Origin: Macrotrachela quadricornifera
Lineage: Eukaryota; Rotifera; Eurotatoria; Philodinida; Philodinidae
Assembly: GCA_022393335.1 (NCBI GenBank)
Contig: JAJEKB010021002.1
Location: 1,070,739-1,134,738 of the forward strand
Reading direction: 5' to 3'
Length of the DNA: 64,000 nt
The notes below the pieces were generated by a model. The model saw only the letters and a list, made by a program, of their open reading frames with translations. It was not told where the DNA came from and searched no databases. A program made the translations under genes and the position numbers. Of the stretch, positions 22,701 to 34,344 are shown piece after piece. How positions within the stretch are numbered: the first letter of the stretch is position 1; the number at the start of each line of letters is the position of its first letter.

Positions 22701-24645
22701 TCATAAAAATAAAATTACTAACTGATTTCGTTGACCTTGTAATCGTGTTCTTAACGTTGTTCTATATCTCTTAACAGTAGTACGAAGTTCTGTCCTATAT
22801 AATTTTGATGGTAAAACAAATATAACAAGACAAAGCATTGATGGGAGAAATGAAACAAAATATCCAATAAGATATAACCATGGTTTTCGAGTTGATTCAA
22901 TACAACCTGAAACAAAAGATATAATTAAACGTGGTAAAGCAAGAATAGTTAAAAGTATTGGAGCGATTAATAAATGACGATGACGTTGAAGTTGTTGTAA
23001 TAATAATGAACGATGACGGGATTCTGTATTTTCCACACGTGTTTTTTGTCTAGCTGTCATTACAATAATAATAATAGCTGACATAATATTAGTAATAAAT
23101 GGAATAAAAAAATGAAATATATGAATAAATTTATCATAAAATTGAATATTAGATGGATAAGTAAGAATACACCAAATACGTTTTTCATCATCATTATCAT
23201 TACTATTTAAAAGACGTCGATAAATTGGATCATGAATTGTTGTTGAAATCATAAAAATAATTAATATAATAATCATATATTTAGCCATTTTAATACTCTT
23301 TTTTTTACTAAATTTTGGTCCTTTAATTGCATTAAATGCTCTTTCTGTAGCAACACATGCATTTAACCATTTATCCATATATAAACAAATTCTTAATATA
23401 AAATCAATTGAATGACATTGAATATTAAGAAATGAATGATTTGTAATATATGATATTTGTGTTATAAGTAATATTAAATATTTTAATAATAATATAATTG
23501 AAATAATTATAGTTGTTATTGATGTTCCTAATAAATACAAACCACATCCAACTTTTTGTGTTTCTTTATTCATAAATGTAATTAATGATAATATTCCATT
23601 TATAAAACCTATAATAAACATAATTATTGTTAATGATAAACTAAATTTAATAATAAATGTTTGATAATTAATATTAATATTTGGTTGAATATGATAACCT
23701 AAGATTCCATCAAGTGATAAATCAAATATATTTGAAATAAATTCACATCTTATTCCATAAGTACATTTTGGACAAATACATATTGATGTTTGTGGACAAA
23801 TTAAATTATCTTGTAAACATTGTGCACCATGTTCACAATTACTTAAACCAAAGCAATCATGTTTTATTAATGAATTAAATTCAAAACAATTAGATAAACG
23901 ATTTATACCAAATTCATAACAAAAACAAAAATAATTTTCATCATAAAAACAAGATAATAATGGTTTATGATTTCTTTGACATGGTAAATGATAATATTTA
24001 ATTCGACGAATAATATGATAATTAATTATAGTTTCATTAAATATTTCATTTATATGTTTACAATGATCTGATGAATCAATTCTTTTTGATATATTTATTT
24101 TTTGATTCGATGTTTTTTCAACAGTAATTAAATAATAATTATTATTAAAAAGTTCAATAAAAGCAATATGAAATGGATGTGACCAACGAATACTAATTGA
24201 ATTTTGATTAAGAGGAATATTTTTAAAAGTAGAACCATTTTCTGATGGACCATTATCAATAGCTCGAATAAAATGAATTAACATAACATTTGGTAAAATA
24301 ATATTTTTATCAAATGATAATATTATTTCATTATCAATTATTTCACATCGTTTTCCACTAAAACCTTTTGGACAAATACATATAAATTTTTCATTAGATA
24401 TTATATATTCATCAATAGGTATACATTGACCACCATTTAAACATGTCGAAGTTTCATTAGATTGACAAATTGTATGTTTCAATAAACAACGAGAACTCCA
24501 TTTGTTCAAAGGACAAATACAAATTGATCGATTATTTGATAAAATTCCAATACATAATGAATCAGCTGAACACATACATTTATAAGATATATTACAAGAT
24601 TTTCCAGACCAACCAGAATTACATTGACAAAAACTAAGATTTTTT
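22701..24645 (-). CDS. C-terminal part of split EGF/7TM receptor (EGF repeats and GPCR domain)
   Basis: This is the 3' part of a receptor gene cut by the transposon at 24646-35468. The open frame starts at the insertion point in the middle of an EGF domain (FCQCNSGWSGKSCN), followed by further Cys-rich EGF-like units (NGGQCIP...CICPKGFSGKRCE; CEHGAQC...CICPKCTYGIRCE). Then come seven hydrophobic segments of a rhodopsin-like GPCR: TM1 IIKFSLSLTIIMFIIGF, TM3 followed by ERAFNAIKG in the place of the DRY motif, and TM7 ending FVLPSKLYR. The tail is basic. In the undisturbed gene the protein would be a cell-surface receptor with ligand-binding LDLa/EGF ectodomain. No intron is seen in this part. 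As it stands it lacks a start codon in a sensible place. Confidence 0.85.
24638..24645. repeat. Left 8-bp target-site duplication (GATTTTTT)
   Basis: GATTTTTT directly precedes the left terminus of the 10.8-kb element and recurs directly after its right terminus at 35469-35476. The T-run on the right is two bases longer, so 8 bp is the shared length. Confidence 0.85.
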
Positions 24646-25395
24646 ACGTAGGATATCTTATCACCCGATTCGAGTATTTCTTCTCCCGATTCGATTCCAA
24701 ATGGATTCCAATCTCGTTATCTTGGTTTCCAAGTGTAACTTGACGAGCTCTATCGATTCCAAGCACCTATTCCCCTCATACACCCCCCCTAACCCCCCGA
24801 AACCCAAAAAATCACTAAAAACTACCTAAAAAAAACCTAAAAAACACGCCAATTTCAGAAATGTCATTCCCGATTCGTTCCTAAGCCGATTCCAATGAAA
24901 CCAAGTAGGTTTCCAAGTGTAACTCGATGAGCTCTATCGATTCCAGGGATTTTTTTTCTCACACGACCTTTCTTTACCCTCAAAATATCCCAAAAACCTG
25001 CAAAAAATGCTAAATTTCCTCGAAATACCCTTCCCGATTCGCTTCCAAGTCGATTCCAATGAAATCAAATAGGTTTCCAAGTGTAACTCGATGAGCTCTA
25101 TCGATTCCAGGGGTCTGTTTTCTCACAAGACCTTTCTTTACCCTGAAAATACCCCAAAAACCTGTCAAAACGGCCAAATATCCTAGAAATACCCTTCCCG
25201 ATTCGCTTCCAAGTCGATTCCAATGAAACCAAGTAGGTTTCCAAGTGTAACTCGATGAGCTCTATCGATTCCAGGGATTTGTTTTCTCACAAGACCTTTC
25301 TTTACCCTGAAAATACCCCAAAAACCTGTAAAAACGTTCAAATTTCCTCGAAATACCCTTCCCGATTCGCTTCGAAGCCGATTCCAATAGAATTG
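24646..25395. repeat. Left inverted-repeat array (about 4 units)
   Basis: The unit contains GTTTCCAAGTGTAACTCGAT followed by GAGCTCTATCGATTCCA; it starts near 24729, 24909, 25073 and 25236, a period of about 164 bp (180 for the first). The outermost unit differs, with a C-run (CACCCCCCCTAACCCCCC). The array is the reverse complement of the right array. Confidence 0.9.
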
Positions 25396-26314
25396 ATGAT
25401 GATTCTAGATAGATTTCAACTTGGTCTTTTGATTACACACCCCATTCATGAATTTGGTTTGTGTTTGTGCCTAAAAAGTTGCGAATTACTTTATTGCTGG
25501 TAGCCAATGATATTCACAAACGAAAGTTATTGTAATTTGCAGATTTGTATTTTATTTTCAGAAAAATAAAGAATGATTACAATACAGAGCACACTTTTTA
25601 ATGGAATTTATCTCAAAAGAAATAAAACTATTAACTATATTAATAAGCGAAATTTGTATTACAGAAGAAAATATTTTTTTCACTTTCTCAAATCTTGAGC
25701 GGAAAAATGAATATTATAAAAATTAAAGAGATGATCAATTTTCTAAAGAAAGAATTTATGATTATAATTTCCATGTCAAAATATATTCGATATGTTGCTA
25801 ATTGAATTACATTACATTTTGAATAATAAATTGTATATATAAGATTAGTTCTCTTTCGATAGGTCAGATATTCATCTAAACGGATCCTGTGGCAATGGGT
25901 TTTATCTTTGAAATGAAAAATTGTTAAAACAAAATCTGATATCATAAAGAAAAAATAAGATGTGGAAGAAAAGACGTTGCTTTTTCGATACGATCGTCTA
26001 CAAGATTGTATTATGCTTTGCTTTTCATCATCTAAGTGGTGTACCTGATTAGATAGATGAAAAGATATTATATGAAAAAATTATTTTTCTCGTCGGATGT
26101 CGTCAAATGAATTTTTTCTATATGGCGGTATTGTAATATCCATTGGTCGGCTTGAAATATTTGTTTAATAGTGAAGAAAAAAACGTCATTCATTTATTCT
26201 CAGTTAATCACATAGATCGACAACAGCTATTTATTTAATCACAAATTCTAATACTGCTCTTGGCTGAATCAGGAAATTGGTTTTATTACAATTTAATTAT
26301 ATTGATATAGTCAA
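25396..26314. other. Internal 5' spacer of the transposon
   Basis: AT-rich, between the left repeat array and the transposase start. It probably holds the transposase promoter; no other feature is recognised. A minus ORF at 25688-25945 has no support. Confidence 0.4.
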
Positions 26315-29300
26315 ATGATGTCTGATCCGAATTCACATAAAGTAGGTAAGGATATTTGGACACTTACTAGTCTAGAAGAAATAGTTGCTGCTATTGCTTC
26401 ACTTGGTGATCGTTATAAAGAACTAAATGAGGAGACATGGCGATTAAATGCTAAAACAAAATTATCGACTTCACTTTGGGAGCAACTTATTAAAAAATTA
26501 GAACTTGATAATACTGAAAAAAGGCGCCACTCTTTGTACAATATATGGAGATCAACAGTTCATTGCGTTCCTGAACGTGTCAAAAAAGAATTAGAAAGAA
26601 GAAAGAAAAATATAATTGATGAAGATAATGATAATATCAATGCAGAAGAAGAAGTATCTGTTCAAAAGAATAATAATGTACAATTAATGCCTGACCCATC
26701 ATTACCGTTACCTGAACCGCCGAATACACGTACTCGTAAGGCAAAAACTCTAAATGATAATATTATTGAACAGTCAACTGTCAGTGAAGTATCATTTATT
26801 TTGACTGCAGCTGAATGGAAAGCTGTAGTTAGTTGCACAAAAAAAGAATTACATAAGGGTTGGACAAAAATATTTTCCGACAAACTAACTTCATGTGGAA
26901 TAACATGTGCATTACAATTTTTTAAAACACACATTAAAAAAGGAAAAAGAAAACGACATTGTAAATATTTTTGGTGTCGTTCTAAGTGCACTGGTGAGTA
27001 TTGCACTAGATCATATTTTATTAAACTTGTAGGTAGTGTGGATTTCAACGGATCACCAACATTTCGTACACAAATCTCAGGTACAGAAAGACATGATGCT
27101 GAAATTGCAACAATGAAACGTCAACTATGTGGAGAGGAACGGTATTGTGTCGGTGAGGAGTTGTCTTATTTATTACACTTAGAAACTACATTGTGATGAT
27201 CTATTTATTTTAGGAAAGCGAGCAAATGAAATTGGTCCTTTAGCAGTATTTCGTGAACAAGTAGAAGCTGCTGATGAGAATTTGCTCGCAGCAGGGAATT
27301 ACACTGAATGTAATACAATTGAAGTAATAAAAAAAGCAGCGGTCGATTATCGTAAAAAACATCAAATAGACGAAAATATTTACACAGCATGTCGCATTAT
27401 TGCTTCTGCTTATGATAAAGCAGATGTCACGTCCACTAGTGTGAAAGGTGAGTGATTAATATATTAGAAGAAAATATTTTGTCTTTTTTTCTCAGGATAC
27501 GTTCAAGTTTCTGGTGAAATGCCATTTCGTGCACATCTTTTTTCTGAACCACAAATTGAGTTATATGCCAATTATTGTAAAAAGGAAAAATATTCATATG
27601 TTCATGTCGATGCTACGGGTGGTGTCTTAAAACGCATTTCCGGACAAGATCAAACATTACTTTATACAATGGTTTTCAAAGATGGAACTGATTCTATTAA
27701 TACTATTCCGCTTGCACACGCATTTCTTTCAAATCATACGGTTCCTAGCATTACTTATTTCTTAGGAAACGTAGCACAAGAAATTACCGACTTAAAAAAA
27801 AAATTAATTCGTCCTTCTTTTTTTGTAATTGATTTTTCTGCTGCTCTTATGAATTCTATTCTTCAAGCATTCAATCAAGAAAGTATCAATACTCATTTAA
27901 ATCGATGTTGGAATGTTTTAAATCGAAGTTATAACACTGTACAACTGCGAGAATTATCATTTATACATTTATGTTGTGCTCATGTAATTAAAGCCATAGC
28001 AAGAAGCTTAAATGCTGCATGTATAGATAAAAAAATTCGACGAGGTATATTACATATATTTATGCTTATTTTATGTGGCAATAATCTCAATCAATTATAT
28101 GATATTCTTGGCTTAGTGATTGATATATTCGGTGACCCAGACGAACAGAACGCAAGAGAAAAATTCGAAAAATTACTCTCTCTTGAATTAGATATAGATG
28201 AAGAAAGTGTTACTTTATTATCTGATCACAAGAAAACATTAGAAGAAGCGAAAAAGGAAAATGATAAATTAAAAGTTGTAGATGAATATTTTCGTTCAAG
28301 TACTGCTATTATCCATCAATCACCTTTTAATATAGAAGCTATTCGACGTTATCCTCATCTTAAAACTCTCATTAATAACAAATCCAAGTATGATACAAAT
28401 GTTAATCCATTATTTTCTCCACTTCTTATCCGTATTTTCTATCGATGGTGGGCGTATTTACCATTATGGACAGGCGTACTATGGAATTTTGAAGAACGAT
28501 ATTCAAATAATCTGGAAATTAATGCATCTGTTATATATAATCCAATACGTCATTCAAATGCAGTTATTGAGAGTTATTTTCGTACATTTAAAAATAGCAT
28601 TTTAAAACAGAAAGTTGGCACTCAACCACAAAAAATAATCGAAGAACTATATCGAAGCATCCAAGTACAACTTAAAGCTCTTCAATACGAAGTAACACAA
28701 AGTTCAAAAGGAAGAAAACGAAAAATGAACCGAGATGGAGGTTGGGCTAAAAAAGGTATTGGTAAAAAATGCCGAAATCTATATGGAAAAGCAATTGATG
28801 CATTTGCATCAAAATATAATCTTTCAAAAATGAAAAATGCTCAACCGAATAAAGTTACAAAAGACAACAGGTATAATCTTTAAATTTAAAATACTGTAAC
28901 ATTATTTCTCTCTTTAGTGAAGAGGATACCGCCTCGAGCGTTTCATCATCAGATCAATCTCCAACTCCTCTTGATGAATTAAATGATAAGATCTGTTCGA
29001 GGTAAGACAAAAATTTTTTTTTTCATACAGACGGATACTTAATTTTTTTTCCAGAGAACCTTCTGTGTCAAGTAACAACAGTTCTCGATCATCCTCACCT
29101 AAATCTGTTATAGTGGTAAGTAACGAATATTCTATTAATGATCGATTGAATTCAGATAAATCGACATCCGACGATCAACAAAGTAAACTTCCAGTTAAAA
29201 TTGACTTTGATAACGATGACCTCAACAACAACATGTTTTCCATTCTGGACACAGTGTATTCTAGTGACAATCGTATGTATTAATATCGAAGTTTTGGATT

Positions 29301-30547
29301 AGGAAGATAAATTTTTCTTAATCTAGAATACATGTTACCAACTACTCAACCTTCGTATCACCCAGAGGCACTGATTGATGGTCATTTAATGCAATGGCCA
29401 CGATTTGGAATAAAAGAAGTCATTTTCAGGGGTAATTAAAGAATAAAAAATTAATGTTTTGTTCGCTGTAGGTAATTTCATATAATCTTTTTTTTTAAGG
29501 TCGATCTTATACTCTCACTAATACTTGTCCTACAGATTCGGCATTATTTGCATTATATTTTATATATAAAACTGATATTAATATTGCTGGGACATTAAAT
29601 CATGCACCTAAAACATCAGCATATTCAACACTTGTTAAAACTTTTCGTACAGTTGAAAAAGAAGGTTGGGATGCTGCTCGTCTTAGCTGGTTGCATGAGC
29701 ATGGTATCTTACAACATGCCGCTGAGAAAAAAAGTCTTTTTGGCTCAGCAGACAAACAAGTATTTCATTTTCTTATGCGTGAACAACAGCATTCTTCTCA
29801 GATTGAATGTTCAAGAGTTCAATGCAAAAAAAGAAGACGTAACCGAACAAACACAGAATTGTGTCTTTTGTGAGTATCGTTTATTCGAATTGCTTTTTTA
29901 AACAATAAAATTTTGTTGTTAGCACGTTTGAAGATTACATTCGAGATTTTAATAACGAAACTACTGATGCTTGTGATATAATGATGGTACGATCTGATGA
30001 AATAACTACAGAAGAAGCACGTGAATATAAATATCGAAGTGTTACAATGCTAACAACTGATGGACAGCCAGACGAGTATGATTATGTCACGTTATTTTAT
30101 TTTTTCTAATAATATTGAATTTTTTCTTCTTCTTTATAGGCATGCATGGGTATGCAATGCCACTGCTCATGTGTCTGTGGCTAATTTTACACATAGTCAT
30201 CCGCCGATTATCATAGTTAACATCAGACATTTACCAAAAAATAAAAAAGGATCTGATGATCGTTCTCCTCAATTACTTGATTTAATACGCGAGATAAAAA
30301 TCAATTCTATAAAGTAAATTATTTAAACGTTTATTTTTTTTTCTAACTTTTTGTAATTTTTATTGTCAGATACAGACTGGGAGCGGTAATACATCATAGA
30401 TATCAACCTGTTGAACATTTTACCGCTACTCTCCTCGGTAGTGACGGTCAACTATATTTATACGACGATTTAAAAGGTGTAAAAAAATTGTCAACTTCAA
30501 CAGACAAAATAGTCTATGCAGTTTATACTCAAATCTATACAATTTGA
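26315..30547 (+). CDS. MULE/FB-NOF-like DDE transposase fused to a C19 (USP)-like cysteine protease domain
   Basis: Ten exons: 26315-27152, 27214-27447, 27496-28870, 28918-29001, 29055-29272, 29327-29431, 29500-29869, 29923-30075, 30140-30313, 30370-30547. Every junction is GT-AG and in phase; the sum is 3729 nt, 1242 residues with no stop. N-terminal: a zinc-ligand-like patch (HCKYFWCRSKCTGEYC). Core: RNase H-like transposase with candidate acidic residues in YVHVDATGG, FFVIDFSAALMN and AVIESYFRTFKN, and a CAH motif (IHLCCAHVIKAI) after the second one, as in MULE/NOF proteins. A Ser/Asp-rich linker is followed by NTCPTDSALFALYF (candidate catalytic Cys box) and VEHFTATLLGSDGQLYLYDD (candidate His/Asp box), the layout of ubiquitin-specific proteases. 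Family names are from recognition, not search. Confidence 0.8.
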
Positions 30548-31509
30548 CAGCTATTGTATTATTCAATTGTTCCTTTCTTATTTGTTTTACAACTGATATT
30601 TCTGTTAGAAAATTTTGTTGAAGAAAATGAAATAAAACATGATTGTCAAAAAAAAACATATATACGATAATTGATCACATATCCAAATATGATTATCTAT
30701 TTATTCCAATCAATTCATCGTTCATCAATATAAAAATAAAAGAATGAAAAGAAAATTTTTTATTTGTGATATATAAACTTGAAAGATTTTTAGTCAACAT
30801 TAACATAAAATGATTGATGAATAAGAGTAGTTATAAATTTTGATGCATTGATTCTATTAGATTTATAAAAATAATTTGATAGCAAAAGAGTAATATGTAT
30901 ATATTTAAAAGGCTCATATTATTATTCTTCCTCACCTTCAGATATATTTGAATCAATAAATAAAATTATTCATTGAAGAAAATAACATAGTGCCATAAGG
31001 GATAAATAAGATGACCGATTGAATAGACGTCAGCTCATAATAGGCACAAATTAGACGGATATATGTCTATGTCATTTTGATTGACTTGTAAACAATAACA
31101 CTTATTTATCAGTATGTACAAAGTTGAAGCTCATCATCGAAGAAAAAAAGGATAAATGAACAGAGGACTAAATAGAAAATCATGTAAAAGACAACTCATT
31201 CATATATGACAAATACTCGTATTATTTTTGATAAATATATATTCAAATAATAGTATGTATTCATATACATCAATGTTCTTTTTCTTTTTCATTGCAATAT
31301 CATTGTTTTGCTCATAAATACATCAAAGAAGAAACATAAAAGAAAGAATAAAATCGTCTAACTTGTTGAGGTTCACTCTTTGAAAGTACCCATTATCAAC
31401 AAGGTTACATTGATGAACAAATATGTAATTTAATTATCTATTGGATCCACAAATCTTTATATATACAGCCAAAAAAGCAGGATAATTTTCATTCAATAAA
31501 ATAACTATC
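30548..31509. other. Spacer between transposase and membrane-protein genes
   Basis: AT-rich with no recognised gene. It should hold the transposase terminator and the promoter of the next gene. TATATATA-like words occur near 31240 and 31455. Confidence 0.4.
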
Positions 31510-32109
31510 ATGCATTCAATTATCTTCTTCTCTACTCTTTTCACATTCGCCATATCTGCTCATGTAAGTTAATCTCATTGATGTATATCGATTCTTATAA
31601 TTCATTTCAATATTATAGATTTATAGTAATTACGAGCAGTACGTTGAATATGAAATTTCAAACAAAAACACCACTACCATTATTCCTCATAACACCACCA
31701 TACCTCTTGTCATTACCACCACAAATATTATTGATAAAGCTAAAAGCGCCTCAAAAACAATTAAAGATTATACTGAATCTTTTGCTATTCTTTTTCCTTC
31801 TGTCTTCGGTGCTATCACAGTAATTTATGCAATATTAATGTATGTAATTAAATTTTATAAAAATAATTTTAAATTTAAAGTAAGAAATTATTTAAATTTT
31901 TTTTTTATTAATGGTAACTTCTTTTAGTGGTCTTGGGTAACAATTAAATCGCCGGCAGAATATGAACGTCGTCGTCGAAGAACAAATGGTGAATAAATAA
32001 CGATCAGTTTCTATTTATGATTTTTTTTTTCCTTTTAGATGAAGTTACTTCAAATGAAAATTCGCCACGTATTGAAGAAGTATATAATTCAATAGATGCC
32101 ATTGTATAA
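31510..32109 (+). CDS. Small type I membrane protein carried by the transposon (four exons)
   Basis: Exons 31510-31563, 31619-31879, 31928-31988 and 32039-32109 join in phase (0,0,1) to about 148 residues. It begins with a signal peptide (MHSIIFFSTLFTFAISAH), has an N-glycosylation-rich ectodomain (NKNTTT, HNTT), one membrane segment (VFGAITVIYAILMYVI), then a basic juxtamembrane patch (YERRRRR) and a short acidic tail. I do not recognise the family. Its place directly before the envelope-like gene suggests the two could act together at a membrane, but that is speculation. Too fragmented by introns to show as one ORF. Confidence 0.7.
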
Positions 32110-32560
32110 ATTTTCTTTTTTTTTCTTATGTTTATATCTTATTTGTTTGTCTTATTTATTTAATAAATTACAAAATATTTCTTTTAATAGATGAAATATA
32201 TTGACTTGTTTATTTGATGTTCTTATATCAAATCGATGTATCTTTATCAACTTGATGATAAAGAAAATATCAAAAAGATATATATCTTGTTTGTGATGAT
32301 CAAATGAATTTTTAATCGTGTGTCGAAGAGAACACATTCGCGAGATATCTTTTTATATATTATAACAAACTTTCACTCTTTTTTTCTTCCAACCATTTCT
32401 CATCGTTTTTTTTTGATAATTTTTTCTTGTATACAGACACATATATATATATAATAGGCAATTTGAAGAAAACATTCTTTTGCCCGATCTGTTATTCACA
32501 TAATATTTCGTAACACAAGTTTCAATCATCGATATAAATATTCATTTCCATTGAGTTAAG
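32110..32560. other. Spacer with TATA-like run before the envelope-like gene
   Basis: AT-rich; contains ATATATATATATAATAGG near 32440, a plausible core promoter about 110 bp upstream of the next start codon. No other gene seen. Confidence 0.35.
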
Positions 32561-34066
32561 ATGCTTGATGTTTCTAAATCAGTGTTAGTGTATTCCATGA
32601 TTAACTGCATTACAGTTGTTACACTTGTCTCCATAAGAGAATTGTCAACTGATGATATCATTGTTAATATCAATAAAGGTTATGCTCTTCAACGTATTGG
32701 TACTTATTCAACGAATATGGTAGAAGAAGTTGTGCATACATTTTTATCACTCGATAATTTTTGTGCCGTACAAACAACGAACGCTGTGTGTAAATATACT
32801 TCATCATCGCCAGCGACAAACATTATTGAACTTGCCACTATAATAACATCTGATCATATAAGACACACATCATTTAGTTATGACAGAGATAATGCGTCAC
32901 AATTGATTGCAAAAGATTTAAACCGTGTTCTTGTACAACATAAGTCAAATGAATTTCTTCGAGATACTCAATCAAATATTCATTTTATTAATGACAAATT
33001 TTATTATAGCAATAATGCCGCCAAATTATCACCAGCAACAACTTCTATTAATACCGTTGATAATAATAATAATATACTACAGTTTCGTCCAACATCAGTA
33101 GATATGATTATGAAACAAATTAACAACAACAAAATAAGTTTTGAATATTTGTCTCTTGCTGATTTAAAATTGTTTTTAACAATTGTATTTTCCAATCTTG
33201 ATAATTCGTACAAGATTAATGATGTTGAAGATTCTTTAAATGCTTTTTCTCAAATAGTCATTGGACAATCTATCTATGCTCTACGTTATTGTGGATTAAA
33301 TAGACAACATTCATTGTCTTCAAAACCATGTCTAGTAATTTCAACATTATTTATACGAACTCCATCAAACAGTCCATCAGTTTATTCAATTTATCGTTTG
33401 TTTCCGTTACCAGTAGTTACTAATGGTAATAAATATATTTATTCTGATCTTCCAAAAATCATAGGAATTAATTCTGTTGAACAAACACTAATTATGTGGA
33501 ACAATCTATTTAATAACAATAAATGCACATTCTCACCTATCGTGTTATGTCATATCACACCTATTTCAATATCATTATTGTCATCGTCATGTCTATCTCA
33601 ATTATTTGACGATTACCAATCTGTTTCAAATATGTGTCAAGTAAGTCGAACACAAAATATTGAAAAAGCCGTATTACGCATTGATGATGGACTATGGCTA
33701 TTTTATAATACGAATCGTACATTTTACTGTCAAGTTTATTCGCATCTATTTCAATTGACTGAAACTATGTCAATTGATGCACCAGCCATTGTACGTATAC
33801 CGTGTCATAAGACAATGATATGTCCGGATTTTCAATTACCTATCACGACGTGTAAAACAAATCGAATTATCGTCACACCTGGTTTTGAGTTCAATATTCT
33901 AAATTTACCTCAATTTGTCGTACCAATTAAAAACATGACACAAACGCTTATGTCACTTCATCATATACAGCTAGAAAAATCAATCAAAGAAATGATATCG
34001 ACTTTCTCATTAAAACAATCAAATTTTCAAGATACACTCCGTGAATTTGCATTATATATTTTATGA
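32561..34066 (+). CDS. Envelope-like glycoprotein carried by the transposon, broken by a stop before the membrane anchor
   Basis: Single-exon frame of 501 codons. It starts with a hydrophobic leader, has many Cys residues in the second half, and includes patterns common in retroelement/viral envelope proteins: a YRLFPLPV segment, paired LC...SC cysteines, and an I..GLWLFY-type segment before a proline/cysteine-rich block. No known fusion peptide or furin site was identified. The frame ends in TGA at 34064-34066; the same frame stays open for about 40 further codons and there encodes a hydrophobic stretch followed by a Lys-rich tail, so the present stop appears to remove the membrane anchor. 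It may be a real inactivating change, a recoded stop, or a secreted form. The envelope assignment is tentative (pattern recognition only). Confidence 0.5.
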   Translation: MLDVSKSVLVYSMINCITVVTLVSIRELSTDDIIVNINKGYALQRIGTYSTNMVEEVVHTFLSLDNFCAVQTTNAVCKYTSSSPATNIIELATIITSDHIRHTSFSYDRDNASQLIAKDLNRVLVQHKSNEFLRDTQSNIHFINDKFYYSNNAAKLSPATTSINTVDNNNNILQFRPTSVDMIMKQINNNKISFEYLSLADLKLFLTIVFSNLDNSYKINDVEDSLNAFSQIVIGQSIYALRYCGLNRQHSLSSKPCLVISTLFIRTPSNSPSVYSIYRLFPLPVVTNGNKYIYSDLPKIIGINSVEQTLIMWNNLFNNNKCTFSPIVLCHITPISISLLSSSCLSQLFDDYQSVSNMCQVSRTQNIEKAVLRIDDGLWLFYNTNRTFYCQVYSHLFQLTETMSIDAPAIVRIPCHKTMICPDFQLPITTCKTNRIIVTPGFEFNILNLPQFVVPIKNMTQTLMSLHHIQLEKSIKEMISTFSLKQSNFQDTLREFALYIL

Positions 34067-34344
34067 GGTGTGTGTTGCATCTTCGTTATGATCGTCTCGT
34101 ATATGTTTAAATTCATCAAATATAAAGTATTGAAACCAATAAACAGTCTTGATTCTCAAATTCAAGACATTATTAACTTTTGATTTTCATGATTCTTTCT
34201 AACTATTGCTATTCATACTAATACAAATTGTTTGTTATATATAATAAAATTCCTCTAATCTTCTAATCAAATTAAATAAAAAGAAAATTGTAAAACAAAC
34301 TATTGTGAGGATAAAAGTACGAAGCCATCAAACAAAGAAAGTGT

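Noticed and set aside
25255..25503. 82-codon plus ORF
   Set aside because: Most of it lies in the left tandem array of the transposon, and the rest has no features.
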